This document shows, piece by piece, positions 24,542-34,302 of a DNA stretch of 64,000 nucleotides (its first letter is position 1; each line of letters starts with the position of its first letter). Location: contig DXEF01000020.1 in the NCBI GenBank assembly GCA_019115085.1, positions 1 through 64,000 of the forward strand, in the 5' to 3' direction. The notes below the pieces were generated by a model, which was not told the DNA's origin, did not search any database, and worked only from the letters and a program-made list of their open reading frames with translations. Both the position numbers and the translations under genes were made by a program. This DNA comes from Candidatus Agathobaculum pullicola. Lineage in GTDB: Bacteria > Bacillota > Clostridia > Oscillospirales > Butyricicoccaceae.

Positions 24542-25936
24542 ATGACTTCCGAACAGCTGTTTTATGACAAAAAACCCGGCTTTGACCGTCTGACCGGCAG
24601 CGATAAACGCGGCATGCAGACCTATGCCGAGGAATACAAGGCGTTCCTTGACGAGTCCAAGACCGAGCGCGACGCAGTCAAGGAGATGGTGCGCATGGCC
24701 GAGTCCAAGGGATTTCGCGCATGGACGCGCGACGACACGGTAAAGCCCGGCGACAAGCTCTATCAGGTCAACCGCGACAAGGGTATCATGCTCGCCGTCA
24801 TCGGCAAAAAGGGCATGGCGGAGGGTGTGCGCCTGACCGCCGCGCATCTCGACGCGCCGCGTGTGGATATCCGCACCATACCGCTGTATGAGGACGGCGG
24901 CATGGCGTTCTTTAAGACGCATTATTACGGCGGTATCAAGAAATACCAGTGGACGGCGATTCCGCTCGAGCTGCGCGGCGTGGTGTGCGTGTGCCATAAC
25001 GGGCAGGTGAAAAAGGTTGAGGTGCGCGTGGGCGATAAGGCGGATGACCCGAAATTTGTCATCACCGACCTGCTGCCGCATCTTGCCTCCGAGCAGATGA
25101 CCAAAAAGGCGACCGAAATCGTTAAGGGCGAGGGACTGAATGTGCTCATCGGCTCTGTGCCGAGCGAAACGGTGGATGAAAAGTGCAGCGAGAAGATTAA
25201 ACTGGCCATCATGGAGCACTTAAACCGCCAGTACGGTATGGTGGAAGCGGATTTCCTTTCCGCAGAGCTGTGCTGTGTGCCTGCGTTCAAGGCATGCGAC
25301 ATCGGCTTTGACCGCTCGTTTGTCGGCGCATACGGCCACGACGACCGCGTTTGCTCGTACACTGCGGCGACCGCGCTGCTCGACCTGAAGGCAACGCCGG
25401 CCCATACCTGCGTATGCCTGCTGGTGGACAAGGAGGAGACCGGCTCGGACGGTGTGACCGGCATGCAGTCGCGTGCATTCGACACCTTCATGGCCGACCT
25501 GTGCCGTGCGCAGGACGCGCTGCTCGAAGAGTGCTATGAAAATTCGGTCTGCCTGTCCGCGGATGTGTGTAACGCCTTTGACCCCAACTTTCCAGAGGTG
25601 TCTGAGAAGCGCAATGATGCCAAAGCCAACTGCGGTTTTGCGCTGGTCAAGTACACGGGCGCGCGCGGCAAGTCCGGCACGTCGGACGCGACCGCGGAAC
25701 TGATGGCGCGTATCCGCTGCATTTTCGACAAGGCGGATGTCGTCTGGCAGACTGGTCAGCTTGGCAAGGTAGATCAGGGCGGCGGCGGCACGGTTGCGAT
25801 GTATCTGGCCAACCGCAACATCGATACGGTGGACGCAGGCGTGCCCGTGCTCTCGATGCACGCGCCGTTTGAGGTGATTGCAAAGCTTGACCTGTATATG
25901 GCGTACAAGGGCTTCGGAGCCTTTTATAAGGACTGA
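24542..25936 (+). CDS. apeB: M18 family aminopeptidase
   Basis: A zinc aminopeptidase of 464 residues. Metal and catalytic motifs are visible: TAAHLDAPRVD (His, Asp), YGHDDRVC (bridging Asp), VDKEETGSDG (general-base Glu and ligand), DVCNAFDPNF (Asp) and LSMHAPFE (late His). Length and order match bacterial M18 aspartyl-type aminopeptidases. AAAGGAG precedes the ATG. It is the last gene of the ABC-F operon and is followed by a terminator. Confidence 0.94.
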   Translation: MTSEQLFYDKKPGFDRLTGSDKRGMQTYAEEYKAFLDESKTERDAVKEMVRMAESKGFRAWTRDDTVKPGDKLYQVNRDKGIMLAVIGKKGMAEGVRLTAAHLDAPRVDIRTIPLYEDGGMAFFKTHYYGGIKKYQWTAIPLELRGVVCVCHNGQVKKVEVRVGDKADDPKFVITDLLPHLASEQMTKKATEIVKGEGLNVLIGSVPSETVDEKCSEKIKLAIMEHLNRQYGMVEADFLSAELCCVPAFKACDIGFDRSFVGAYGHDDRVCSYTAATALLDLKATPAHTCVCLLVDKEETGSDGVTGMQSRAFDTFMADLCRAQDALLEECYENSVCLSADVCNAFDPNFPEVSEKRNDAKANCGFALVKYTGARGKSGTSDATAELMARIRCIFDKADVVWQTGQLGKVDQGGGGTVAMYLANRNIDTVDAGVPVLSMHAPFEVIAKLDLYMAYKGFGAFYKD

Positions 25937-25943
25937 AATACAG

Positions 25944-25972
25944 AAAAAGGGCGCTGAAAAGCGCCCTTTTCT
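25944..25972 (+). terminator. Terminator of the ABC-F operon
   Basis: AAAAGGGCGC, loop, GCGCCCTTTTC. Confidence 0.9.
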
Positions 25973-26083
25973 TGTATTACATCTATATTACACTTTTTTG
26001 GTAGGAATGTACAAGGCGTGTCGGTTGTGATACATTGATAAAGCGGCAGCGATGCCGCAAAGCGAGCAAAGGAGAATGAAAAA

Positions 26084-26785
26084 ATGGAATTCAAACAGGT
26101 GCTCTCGTATTTTCTGACCGGCGCTGCGTTGTTATCGGTAACGACTACGGCGCTGGCTGCGGAGCATCCGGTCGATGTGCAGACAGGGGCATGGTATCAG
26201 CCTGCGGTCGAGTATGTGCTGGAAAACAACCTGATGGATATTACACAGGAGGATACTTTTACGCCGGACAATGCGGTCACCCGACAAGCGGTTGCGGACG
26301 CGATTTACCGCGACGCGCAGCGGCAGGGGCTGGAGCCGGATATTTCCGTGGGCAAGGGCATGATGCAGCTGCACGACTACGCGCAGCTGGAGGAAAGCTA
26401 TCTTCCCGGTCTGGCGTATTGCTTTAACGCCGGTATTCTGACCGGCGATAACAAGGGATATCTGCACGCAACGGAAACCATCACCCGAGAGGAGTTCGCG
26501 GCTGTGCTTGCGCGCTACGATCAAATTTTGCTCAACCGCGCAGCGGCTGAGACAACGGGCAGGCCGGTTAATGTGACAGAATTTGCAAACTGGTATGAGG
26601 CCGAGGCCGAGATGCGGGCATTCACGGATTACAATACAATCAGCGCATGGGCGCGTGAGAGCGTCACCGCATGCCTTGCGGACAATTTACTGCATGGCAA
26701 CGCAGACGGCACCTTTGCGCCGCAGGCGCAGGTGACTCGCGCGGAGCTGGCGCAGATTCTGTATCACTTCTCTCGGAAGGCATAA
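26084..26785 (+). CDS. Secreted protein with three SLH motifs
   Basis: The 233-residue protein starts with a signal peptide (hydrophobic core LSYFLTGAALLSVTTTALAA, cleavage near residue 26). The rest consists of three S-layer homology motifs: WYQPAVEYVLENNLMDI with FTPDNAVTRQAVADAI, YLPGLAYCFNAGILTG with ATETITREEFAAVL, and WARESVTACLADNLLHGNADGTF with VTRAELAQIL. Such motifs bind pyruvylated wall polymers. No enzymatic domain is attached. AAAGGAG precedes the ATG. Confidence 0.9.
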   Translation: MEFKQVLSYFLTGAALLSVTTTALAAEHPVDVQTGAWYQPAVEYVLENNLMDITQEDTFTPDNAVTRQAVADAIYRDAQRQGLEPDISVGKGMMQLHDYAQLEESYLPGLAYCFNAGILTGDNKGYLHATETITREEFAAVLARYDQILLNRAAAETTGRPVNVTEFANWYEAEAEMRAFTDYNTISAWARESVTACLADNLLHGNADGTFAPQAQVTRAELAQILYHFSRKA

Positions 26786-26800
26786 AACCGATATGGTAAA

Positions 26801-26843
26801 GCAAAACGGCCGCTATGTTTTAGCACATAGCGGTCGTTTTGCT
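26801..26843. terminator. Bidirectional terminator between the SLH and sensor genes
   Basis: An 18-bp stem (GCAAAACGGCCGCTATGT and its near-complement) with a 6-nt loop, between two converging genes. Confidence 0.92.
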
Positions 26844-26846
26844 GCG

Positions 26847-27926
26847 TTATCCCAAGATGGAAAATTCAACCTCTTCTAAGGGGTACCCGTCCTCGAGGAT
26901 CATAGGGGCGTACAAGTTGTGATCGGCAAGCGTCTCGGGAAGATGTGCGATTGTGAAATGCAGCTGGCTGCCGCCGCCCTCGCGTGGAGACAGCAGCAGG
27001 CTGCCGCCGTGCAGCTGTGAGATGCGCTGGATGAGCGGCAAGCCCAGTCCGGGCGGTGTACCCTGCCGCGCGAGCGCAAGGTATTCATCGAGCGGGACGG
27101 GCATCTGCCAGCCGGACAGCAGCGCTTCAAAGCGCGTAGCGTCAAGCCCCGGCCCACGATCGGCTACCGTAATGGTGTAAAAGGCGCCGTCATCATATAG
27201 GCTCAGGGAAATATCGCCGTCCGGCGGCGTGACATGCAGGGCATTGGAAAGCAGGTTGTACAATGCCGTGCGGATGAGCTGCGGCTCTATCAGCGCAATG
27301 CAGCTATCGTCCGCATGCACCGTGATGGGTGCGGCGTCGCTGGAAGCATATGAGGATGCCTGCTCCGCAGCGCTGCGGCATAGCTCGGCCAAATCATCAT
27401 GGCGCAGCCGCAGTTGCTCGGTCAGCGGCGGATCGTGCAGAAAGTCCGAGTGCATGAGAAGGCGGTGTAAGCGCAGACACTGGCGACGCAAATGCGCGGC
27501 GAGTGTGGGATCGTCTACTTGCGCTGCGTCCGCAAGCAGCGTTCCCAGATACTGTGTACCCTTGGCGTGCAGCACGCGAAGCGTGCCATCGTAGGAGGCG
27601 CGGTCATCACGCACAAAGGCCAGCAATGCGCCGTCACGGTGCGGCAGGATCTCCAGACGGTATTCCAGACCGTCCAGCTCTTCGTATACTGTATGCGGTA
27701 TGTGCGCGGCGATGCAATCGCGCAGAGCTGCCGCTGCTTGTTCGCTGAGCAGCTGATCAATACGCTCGAGCGGGTGCAGCCCGGTCAGGCGAGCGGCGAT
27801 TTCATTGCTGTTTTCTATATAGAGCGAGGAAGAAACCGTAACAACCGCTGCGTCACGCAGACCGGTACGGGTGAGCAGTTCGCGCAGGGTTTTCTCGTCA
27901 ATCTGTGAAAAGAACGTATCCGCCAT
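26847..27926 (-). CDS. Histidine-kinase-like sensor without a clear H-box
   Basis: The 359-residue cytoplasmic protein has a PAS-like N-terminal half (about residues 20-115) and a C-terminal HATPase domain with N-box LYNLLSNALHVTPPDG, G1 ADRGPGLD and G2 PPGLGLPLIQRISQLHGG. The dimerisation region between them (about residues 120-190) lacks the usual HELRTPL-type H-box. No response regulator is adjacent and no membrane segment is seen. It could be a diverged kinase using another His, or a pseudokinase. ATG 27926 follows TTGGAGGA by 6 nt. Confidence 0.78.
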   Translation of the reverse strand: MADTFFSQIDEKTLRELLTRTGLRDAAVVTVSSSLYIENSNEIAARLTGLHPLERIDQLLSEQAAAALRDCIAAHIPHTVYEELDGLEYRLEILPHRDGALLAFVRDDRASYDGTLRVLHAKGTQYLGTLLADAAQVDDPTLAAHLRRQCLRLHRLLMHSDFLHDPPLTEQLRLRHDDLAELCRSAAEQASSYASSDAAPITVHADDSCIALIEPQLIRTALYNLLSNALHVTPPDGDISLSLYDDGAFYTITVADRGPGLDATRFEALLSGWQMPVPLDEYLALARQGTPPGLGLPLIQRISQLHGGSLLLSPREGGGSQLHFTIAHLPETLADHNLYAPMILEDGYPLEEVEFSILG

Positions 27927-28014
27927 CTTTATCCTCCAAAATATTTTTTGTTTCTCTTTTCATGAGTATAAGGCCGCGCGGGGACTGAAATACTATATTT
28001 TGTGGGATGTGCTT

Positions 28015-28044
28015 ATTATACCACCAGACGGGAATGCTTTGCAA
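28015..28044 (-). promoter_or_regulatory. Promoter of the sensor gene
   Basis: On the minus strand TTGCAA, 18 bp, TATAAT with TGG before the -10. Confidence 0.68.
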
Positions 28045-28100
28045 AGAAAATTGTACAAAAAGCCCAGTCATAATGACAAAAATTTCACAAATATTACACC

Positions 28101-28130
28101 TTGCGGCAGGCGACCCGTTTAGTGTATAAT
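28101..28130 (+). promoter_or_regulatory. Promoter of gapA
   Basis: TTGCGG, 18 bp, TATAAT (28125-28130). Confidence 0.7.
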
Positions 28131-28155
28131 AAAACTATCGACAGAGACTCATTAA

Positions 28156-29208
<1,053 letters not shown>

Positions 29209-29228
29209 GTTATCCTCTTGAAATCCAC

Positions 29229-29263
29229 AAAGCACCCTTTCCTTGCGGAAAGGGTGCTTTTTT
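29229..29263 (+). terminator. Terminator after gapA
   Basis: AAAGCACCCTTTCC, loop TTGC, GGAAAGGGTGC, then a T tract. Confidence 0.92.
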
Positions 29264-29298
29264 ATTTGACATATGATATACTCACAGCAGGAAATGAG

Positions 29299-29511
29299 GT
29301 GGTTCGCATCAAACGGAAATACAGCCAAGAGGAAGTCGAAGCGCGTTTGCACGGCAGGTTTTACTGCAATCCAGATGACAAAAATCTTTTTGTGCGCCGC
29401 AGAGCATGGGGCGCGTGGACGATGAATATGGGAAATCCGTGGGCGTGGTGCGCCGTGGGCGCAATCGCACTGGCGGTTTGTACGGCAGTATATTGGCTGA
29501 TCACAATATAA
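29299..29511 (+). CDS. Small one-helix membrane protein, unknown function
   Basis: About 70 residues: a basic, charged N-terminus (MVRIKRKYSQEEVEARLHG), a central RRRAW segment, and one hydrophobic helix at the C-terminus (WCAVGAIALAVCTAVYWLITI). No family was recognised. The GTG at 29299 follows AGGAAATGAG; an extended -10 (TGATATACT, 29274-29282) lies just upstream. A perfect hairpin terminator follows the stop, which supports a real gene. Confidence 0.6.
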   Translation: MVRIKRKYSQEEVEARLHGRFYCNPDDKNLFVRRRAWGAWTMNMGNPWAWCAVGAIALAVCTAVYWLITI

Positions 29512-29516
29512 ATGAC

Positions 29517-29546
29517 AAAATCCGAGGACCTGTGCCTCGGATTTTG
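29517..29546 (+). terminator. Terminator after the small membrane protein gene
   Basis: AAAATCCGAGG, 7-nt loop, CCTCGGATTTT. Confidence 0.88.
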
Positions 29547-29557
29547 AAAACGACTTA

Positions 29558-29689
29558 GCGGCCTCGGGCCGCGTCCGGAGGTATCAAAAGCGGTTTGCTT
29601 GTAGGCCTCTGACCTCTTCTGCTGCTGTGCGACATTCAAATGAGAGCAAACTGGAACCGCTTTTGCAGATAGGGGGTATGGATACCCCC
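29558..29689. repeat. Nested inverted repeats downstream of uraA
   Basis: Three elements: GCGGCC-TCG-GGCCGC (29558-29572); AAAAGCGGT (29586-29594) with ACCGCTTTT (29656-29664), enclosing TTTGC/GCAAA (29594-29598/29646-29650); and GGGGGTA-TGGA-TACCCCC (29673-29688). The large hairpin may end the uraA transcript or be part of a small RNA. Confidence 0.6.
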
Positions 29690-29692
29690 CTG

Positions 29693-30970
29693 TCACTGGT
29701 CGTTGGACCACTTCAGCTTATCAAATACGTAGAACAGCAAACTCATCAGCATGCCAACGATGGCGGCCAGCGTCATGCCGGATAGCGACACATTGCCAAG
29801 CGACAACGTCACGCCCGAAAGACCGGTGACAAAGATGACCGATGTCAGCGCCATGTTGCGGTTTTTGCCATAATCGACGTGGTTATCCACCAGAATACGC
29901 AGACCGGAGGTACCAATCATGCCGTACAGCAGGAAGGAGATACCGCCGATGACCGGGCCGGGAATGGTCTGGATGAGCGCTGCCAGCGGGCCGACAAACG
30001 AGCAGATGATGCTCAGCACAGCCGCGCCGCCGATGACGCGCACCGAATATACCTTGGTGATGGCCATTACACCGATGTTTTCGCCGTAGGTGGTGGTCGG
30101 CACCGAGCCGATAAAGCCCGAAATCATGGTCGAAAAGTTGTCCGCGAACAGCGAGCGATGCAGGCCGGGGTCCTTTAGCAGGTCACGACCAACGACCTTG
30201 CTGGTGACCAGCTGATGGCCGATGTGCTCGTTGGCAATGACCAGAATGACCGGCAGGATGATCAGGATGGCTTCCAAATCAAACTTCGGGGTCTGGAAAT
30301 TCGGCAGCTGAAACAACGGCTGCTGGATGGCGGCAACAATGCCGTCCCAGATGACATGTTCTCCCGAAACATATTCGGTGATAAGTCCGGCGACATAGCC
30401 GCAGATAATGGCAATCAGAATCGGGATGACCGACAAAAACTTGCGGAACAGCACACTGCCGAGCACCGCAACGGCAAGTGTTACGCAGAAAGTAATTACA
30501 GTCGAGGTCGTCACGCCGTCTCCGACAATCTTGCCCGTGGATGCGGCGGAGCCAGCCAGTTCCAGGCCGATAAGCGCCACAACCGGCCCCATTGCCGCAG
30601 GCGGGAGCACCACGTCAATCCATTTGGTGCCGCATTTATAGATGATGGCTGCGAGGATACAGCCGCACAGACCGACGATCACAAAGCCGCCCAGTGCATA
30701 CTGGTATCCCCAGTTCTGAATGACGATGGTGGCCGGCGCGATGAATGCGAACGACGAGCCGAGATAGGCGGGCGCCTTGCCCTTGGTGATGAAGATAAAT
30801 AGCAGTGTGCCGATACCGTTCATAAATAGCACGATAGCCGGGCTGATGCCGAACATAAACGGCACCAGCACGGACGCGCCGAACATGGCGAACATGTGCT
30901 GGATAGACAGCGGTACGAGCAGGCGCGGCGGCACCTTTTCTTCGACCTGAATGATTCGATTGGTTTGCAT
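29693..30970 (-). CDS. uraA: Uracil permease (NCS2 family)
   Basis: The 425-residue membrane protein has about 14 hydrophobic segments. It shows QHMFAMFGASVLVP near the N-terminus, the substrate-site region VILVIANEHIGHQ, and SVPTTTYGENIGVMAITKVYSVRV, which is typical of uracil carriers rather than xanthine or urate carriers. It imports uracil with protons. It lies alone on the minus strand, behind the terminator of the patatin gene; the ribosome site is weak. No PyrR site was recognised upstream. Confidence 0.93.
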   Translation of the reverse strand: MQTNRIIQVEEKVPPRLLVPLSIQHMFAMFGASVLVPFMFGISPAIVLFMNGIGTLLFIFITKGKAPAYLGSSFAFIAPATIVIQNWGYQYALGGFVIVGLCGCILAAIIYKCGTKWIDVVLPPAAMGPVVALIGLELAGSAASTGKIVGDGVTTSTVITFCVTLAVAVLGSVLFRKFLSVIPILIAIICGYVAGLITEYVSGEHVIWDGIVAAIQQPLFQLPNFQTPKFDLEAILIILPVILVIANEHIGHQLVTSKVVGRDLLKDPGLHRSLFADNFSTMISGFIGSVPTTTYGENIGVMAITKVYSVRVIGGAAVLSIICSFVGPLAALIQTIPGPVIGGISFLLYGMIGTSGLRILVDNHVDYGKNRNMALTSVIFVTGLSGVTLSLGNVSLSGMTLAAIVGMLMSLLFYVFDKLKWSNDQ

Positions 30971-31019
30971 GTTACTCTTTTATCCCCTTTTTGTTATTTC
31001 GGCAGTGCGCCGATGTGTA

Positions 31020-31045
31020 TAAAAAGCGCGCGGAGCGCGTTTTTC
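31020..31045 (-). terminator. Terminator of the RNase R-patatin operon
   Basis: On the minus strand AAAAACGCGC, TCC, GCGCGCTTTTT, directly after the patatin stop. Confidence 0.78.
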
Positions 31046-31888
31046 TCAGCAAAACAGGCGCCGGATATCATCCATGCGCGCGCATGCCATATTATACCCC
31101 ATTTCGTAGCCCCATTCCAGCTTTTTCACATCTTTTTCAAAGCTCTCCAAATGGTCGGTGGGCTGGAGCAGAACGGTGTTCTGCGGCTGTTTTTCCGCCA
31201 GCTGATGGCAGAAGCATACGGTTTCGTTGTAGCGTTTGGGGCGCGTGAGCATAGTGCGTGTCAGTGCGGGGTACTTGCGTCGGAAGGCACGCGCGGCAAG
31301 CTGAGTGCGGTGCGTCATTTCCTTGCGGTAGTCGAGTGGCTGGGTAAGCACAATCAGATTTTTTTCGTTGCCGTCATGCAGGCTTTTGACAATCGGAATC
31401 GGGTCGGCAAGACCGCCGTCATAATAGGTCTCGCCGCCGATGACGACCGGCGGGAAATAAATCGGGATGGCGCAGGTCGCGCGCAGCATGGTGCTGGCGC
31501 GGTCAAGCTGCATGCCGTCAAGGTATTCCGCCTGACCGGTGCGCGCGTTGGTCACACCGACGCGGATGCGGCCCGCATAACGGTGGTAGGTATCCCAGTC
31601 AAACGGAATCAGCTCGTTCGGAATGGTGGAGAACACAAACTCCACCCCGAAAATCGAGTGGTCGCGCCGCAGATTGCGCGCACCCAAATAGCGTTTGTCA
31701 TTGCGGTACTGCCGCAGTACCTCCAGATTGCGTCCGCGCTGGCGGGATAGATAGGACACGGCATAGGTGATGCCGGCGGAAACGCCGATGACATAGTCGA
31801 ACATCAAATCGTTGTCGAGCAGCGCGTCCATCACGCCGCACGAAAATACCGGGCGGAACGTGCCGCCTTCCAGAACAAGTCCTGGCAT
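31046..31888 (-). CDS. Patatin-like phospholipase
   Basis: The 280-residue cytoplasmic hydrolase has the oxyanion region VLEGGTFRPVFSCGV (GGT where the family often has GGG), the nucleophile in VIGVSAGITYAVSYL and the catalytic Asp in YYDGGLADPIPI. It probably cleaves acyl esters of phospholipids. GAGGAAGC precedes the ATG, and the gene starts 31 nt after the RNase R stop, suggesting one transcript. Confidence 0.92.
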   Translation of the reverse strand: MPGLVLEGGTFRPVFSCGVMDALLDNDLMFDYVIGVSAGITYAVSYLSRQRGRNLEVLRQYRNDKRYLGARNLRRDHSIFGVEFVFSTIPNELIPFDWDTYHRYAGRIRVGVTNARTGQAEYLDGMQLDRASTMLRATCAIPIYFPPVVIGGETYYDGGLADPIPIVKSLHDGNEKNLIVLTQPLDYRKEMTHRTQLAARAFRRKYPALTRTMLTRPKRYNETVCFCHQLAEKQPQNTVLLQPTDHLESFEKDVKKLEWGYEMGYNMACARMDDIRRLFC

Positions 31889-31919
31889 GCTTCCTCATAA
31901 CCTTTCTGCTTGGGATGAT

Positions 31920-34166
31920 TTACCGACGCTTGCGCGTGGGCGGTTTGCTCTTGCGGCCGCGTCCTTTGCCGCGGCTCTGACGGCGGCGCTGCGCGCGGTT
32001 GCCGGGTGCGGGCGCAAACGCGGGAGGCGGCGCGTCCTCGGTTGGGTCGGACATGGGCAGCGCGCCTTCGGCGGGTGCAAAGTCGATTTGCCCGGTCACT
32101 TCGCTTGCAGCAATCAGCTTGACGCGAATGGGTGTGCCGATGGTGAAGCGCTTGCCTGTACGGCGACCGGTCATGGTCATGCGCTGCTCGTCATACTGGT
32201 AGAAGTCGCCTGCGAGCAATTCGACGCGGATCAGGCCTTCGCAGCCGTTTTCAAGCGCCACAAAGATGCCGAACGACTGCACGCCGGATACTTCGCCGTC
32301 GAACTCCTCGCCAATGAAGCGCTTCATATAGGCCGCGATATACAGCTTGTCGATATCGCGTTCACATTCGTCTGCTGCCTGTTCGCGCGTGGAGGATTGA
32401 GAAGCCGCTTCCTCGCACAGCGTGTGGTCGGCGGTCGTAAATTCTTCGCCGGCCAGCGCCTTTTGCAGCATCCGGTGCGCCACTAAGTCGGGATAGCGAC
32501 GGATGGGCGAGGTAAAATGCAGATAGAACTTGGCCTTCAGACCGTAGTGTCCGATGCACTCATCCGCGTAGCGCGCGCGGGCAAGGCTGCGCAGCAGCAG
32601 CGTGGGCAGAATACGCTGCTTGGGATCGTTTTTCGCACCGCGCAGCACAGTCTGGAACTGAAAGGTGTCCTCGGGCTTGGAGGGGTCAATGCGGTAGCCA
32701 AACGGCCGCGCAAACGCCGCGAATACGCGCAGTTTGTCCGGGTCGGGGTTTTCGTGTACGCGGTACACAGTCGGAAACTCCCTTTTGCACATATACTCCG
32801 CGACCGCTTCATTCGCCGCAAGCATAAATTCCTCAATGAGTTTTTCGCTCTCGCCGCGGTCGCGGTACTGGATGTCGGTCGGATTGCCGTTTTCGTCCAC
32901 GATGATCTGCGCTTCCGGGATATCGAGCTCCAAAGCGCCGCGCTCAATGCGCCGCTTGTACAGTGCGTGCGCAAGATTGTTCATGCGCTCGGCGGTATCG
33001 ACGAGGAAGGCATACTCCTCCCGCAGGGCTTTGTCGCCCGCGAGGATTTTGTTTACCTTGTTGTAGGTCATGCGCGCGCCCGACCGGATAACCGATTTGG
33101 CAAAGCGCGCCTTGTACCGCCGTCCGTCCTTGTCTATTTCCATCAGCGCGGAGAAGGTCAGGCGATCGACGCCGGGGTTTAAGGAGCAAATGCCGTGGCT
33201 GAGCGCAAACGGCAGCATGGGCACGACATGGCCTGGGTAATAAACCGATGTGCCGCGACGGAACGCCTCCATATCGAGTGGTGCGCCGGGCGTGACATAA
33301 TGCGACACGTCCGCAATGTGCACGCCGAGCAGCCAATGTCCGTTTTCGAGCGGCTCGAGCGATACTGCGTCGTCAAAGTCCTTCGCGTCGTCGCCGTCGA
33401 TGGTGAAAATCAGCTTGTCCCGCAGGTCGAGACGATCCTTGCACGCCGCCGAGTCGACCTCCTGCCCGATGGCGTCCGCCTCTTGCAGCACTTCGTCGGG
33501 AAATACATCATACACGCCGTTTTCGTGCAGGATGCCCGCAATAGCAGCTTCCATCGTGCCGTCCTCGCCCAAGTCCGCTTCGACGACGCCTTGCGGCGGC
33601 AGCTTTTCATCTCCATAGCAGGAGATAGACACCGCGACACGGTCGCCGGGCTGGGCATCGCCCAGATGGTGGCGGTCGATGGCGACTTCGGGGTATTTCT
33701 TGGAGACCGGCTGCACGAAATAGGCTTTTCCGCGCTGCACCAGCGCGCCGGTCAGCTCGCGGTCGGCGCGGCGCAGCACGCGAATGACCGTGCCTTCACG
33801 TCGGCCACGATTGTTCTTGCGTTCGGACAGCTTGACCAGCACGCGGTCGCCGTGCCACGCGCCGCCGTTTGCGCCGGGCGGGATGAACAGGTCATCCGGC
33901 TTGGCGCCATCCGCAGGCGCGTCGGGGGCAACAAAGGCGAAGGCGCGTTCGGTAGCAAGATAGGTACCCGCCACACAACCGTAATGTGTGCAGACTGCAA
34001 AACGGTTTTTCTTGTTTTTCATCACCTGACCGTCCGCTATCAGGCGGTCAAGCGCGTCTTTCAGCTCGTTCTTGCCGGTTTCGGGCAGGGCGCGGCGCAT
34101 CTCGTCCATGCGCATGGGCTGTGTCAGTAGAGCAAGCAGTTTGCTTTCCAGCTCAGTTTGTTCCAT
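31920..34166 (-). CDS. rnr: Ribonuclease R
   Basis: A 3'-to-5' exoribonuclease that degrades structured RNA. The 748-residue protein has an N-terminal helix-turn-helix region, cold-shock domains, the RNB domain (TIDGDDAKDFDDAVSL with the metal-binding Asp residues, HFTSPIRRYPDL), an S1 domain (GEVSGVQSFGIFVALENGCEGLI), and a Lys/Arg-rich tail (about the last 25 residues). AAAGGAGGGC precedes the ATG. A TGGTATACT extended -10 lies about 45 nt upstream on the minus strand. The usual neighbours secG and smpB are absent. Confidence 0.96.
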   Translation of the reverse strand: MEQTELESKLLALLTQPMRMDEMRRALPETGKNELKDALDRLIADGQVMKNKKNRFAVCTHYGCVAGTYLATERAFAFVAPDAPADGAKPDDLFIPPGANGGAWHGDRVLVKLSERKNNRGRREGTVIRVLRRADRELTGALVQRGKAYFVQPVSKKYPEVAIDRHHLGDAQPGDRVAVSISCYGDEKLPPQGVVEADLGEDGTMEAAIAGILHENGVYDVFPDEVLQEADAIGQEVDSAACKDRLDLRDKLIFTIDGDDAKDFDDAVSLEPLENGHWLLGVHIADVSHYVTPGAPLDMEAFRRGTSVYYPGHVVPMLPFALSHGICSLNPGVDRLTFSALMEIDKDGRRYKARFAKSVIRSGARMTYNKVNKILAGDKALREEYAFLVDTAERMNNLAHALYKRRIERGALELDIPEAQIIVDENGNPTDIQYRDRGESEKLIEEFMLAANEAVAEYMCKREFPTVYRVHENPDPDKLRVFAAFARPFGYRIDPSKPEDTFQFQTVLRGAKNDPKQRILPTLLLRSLARARYADECIGHYGLKAKFYLHFTSPIRRYPDLVAHRMLQKALAGEEFTTADHTLCEEAASQSSTREQAADECERDIDKLYIAAYMKRFIGEEFDGEVSGVQSFGIFVALENGCEGLIRVELLAGDFYQYDEQRMTMTGRRTGKRFTIGTPIRVKLIAASEVTGQIDFAPAEGALPMSDPTEDAPPPAFAPAPGNRAQRRRQSRGKGRGRKSKPPTRKRR

Positions 34167-34239
34167 AAAAAGCCCTCCTTTTTATTCAGTATACCATTAT
34201 CCAAGGCGGATTAAAAGGAAAATTGGCGGAAGCTCCGGT

Positions 34240-34268
34240 TTGACGCAGGGCGGGGCGCATGGTACACT
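34240..34268 (+). promoter_or_regulatory. Promoter of the SDR-TtcA-like operon
   Basis: TTGACG, 17 bp, TACACT with TGG before the -10. Confidence 0.72.
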
Positions 34269-34302
34269 AAGGGTAAACAAAGCTTCCGGAAAGGGGAGTA
34301 GT

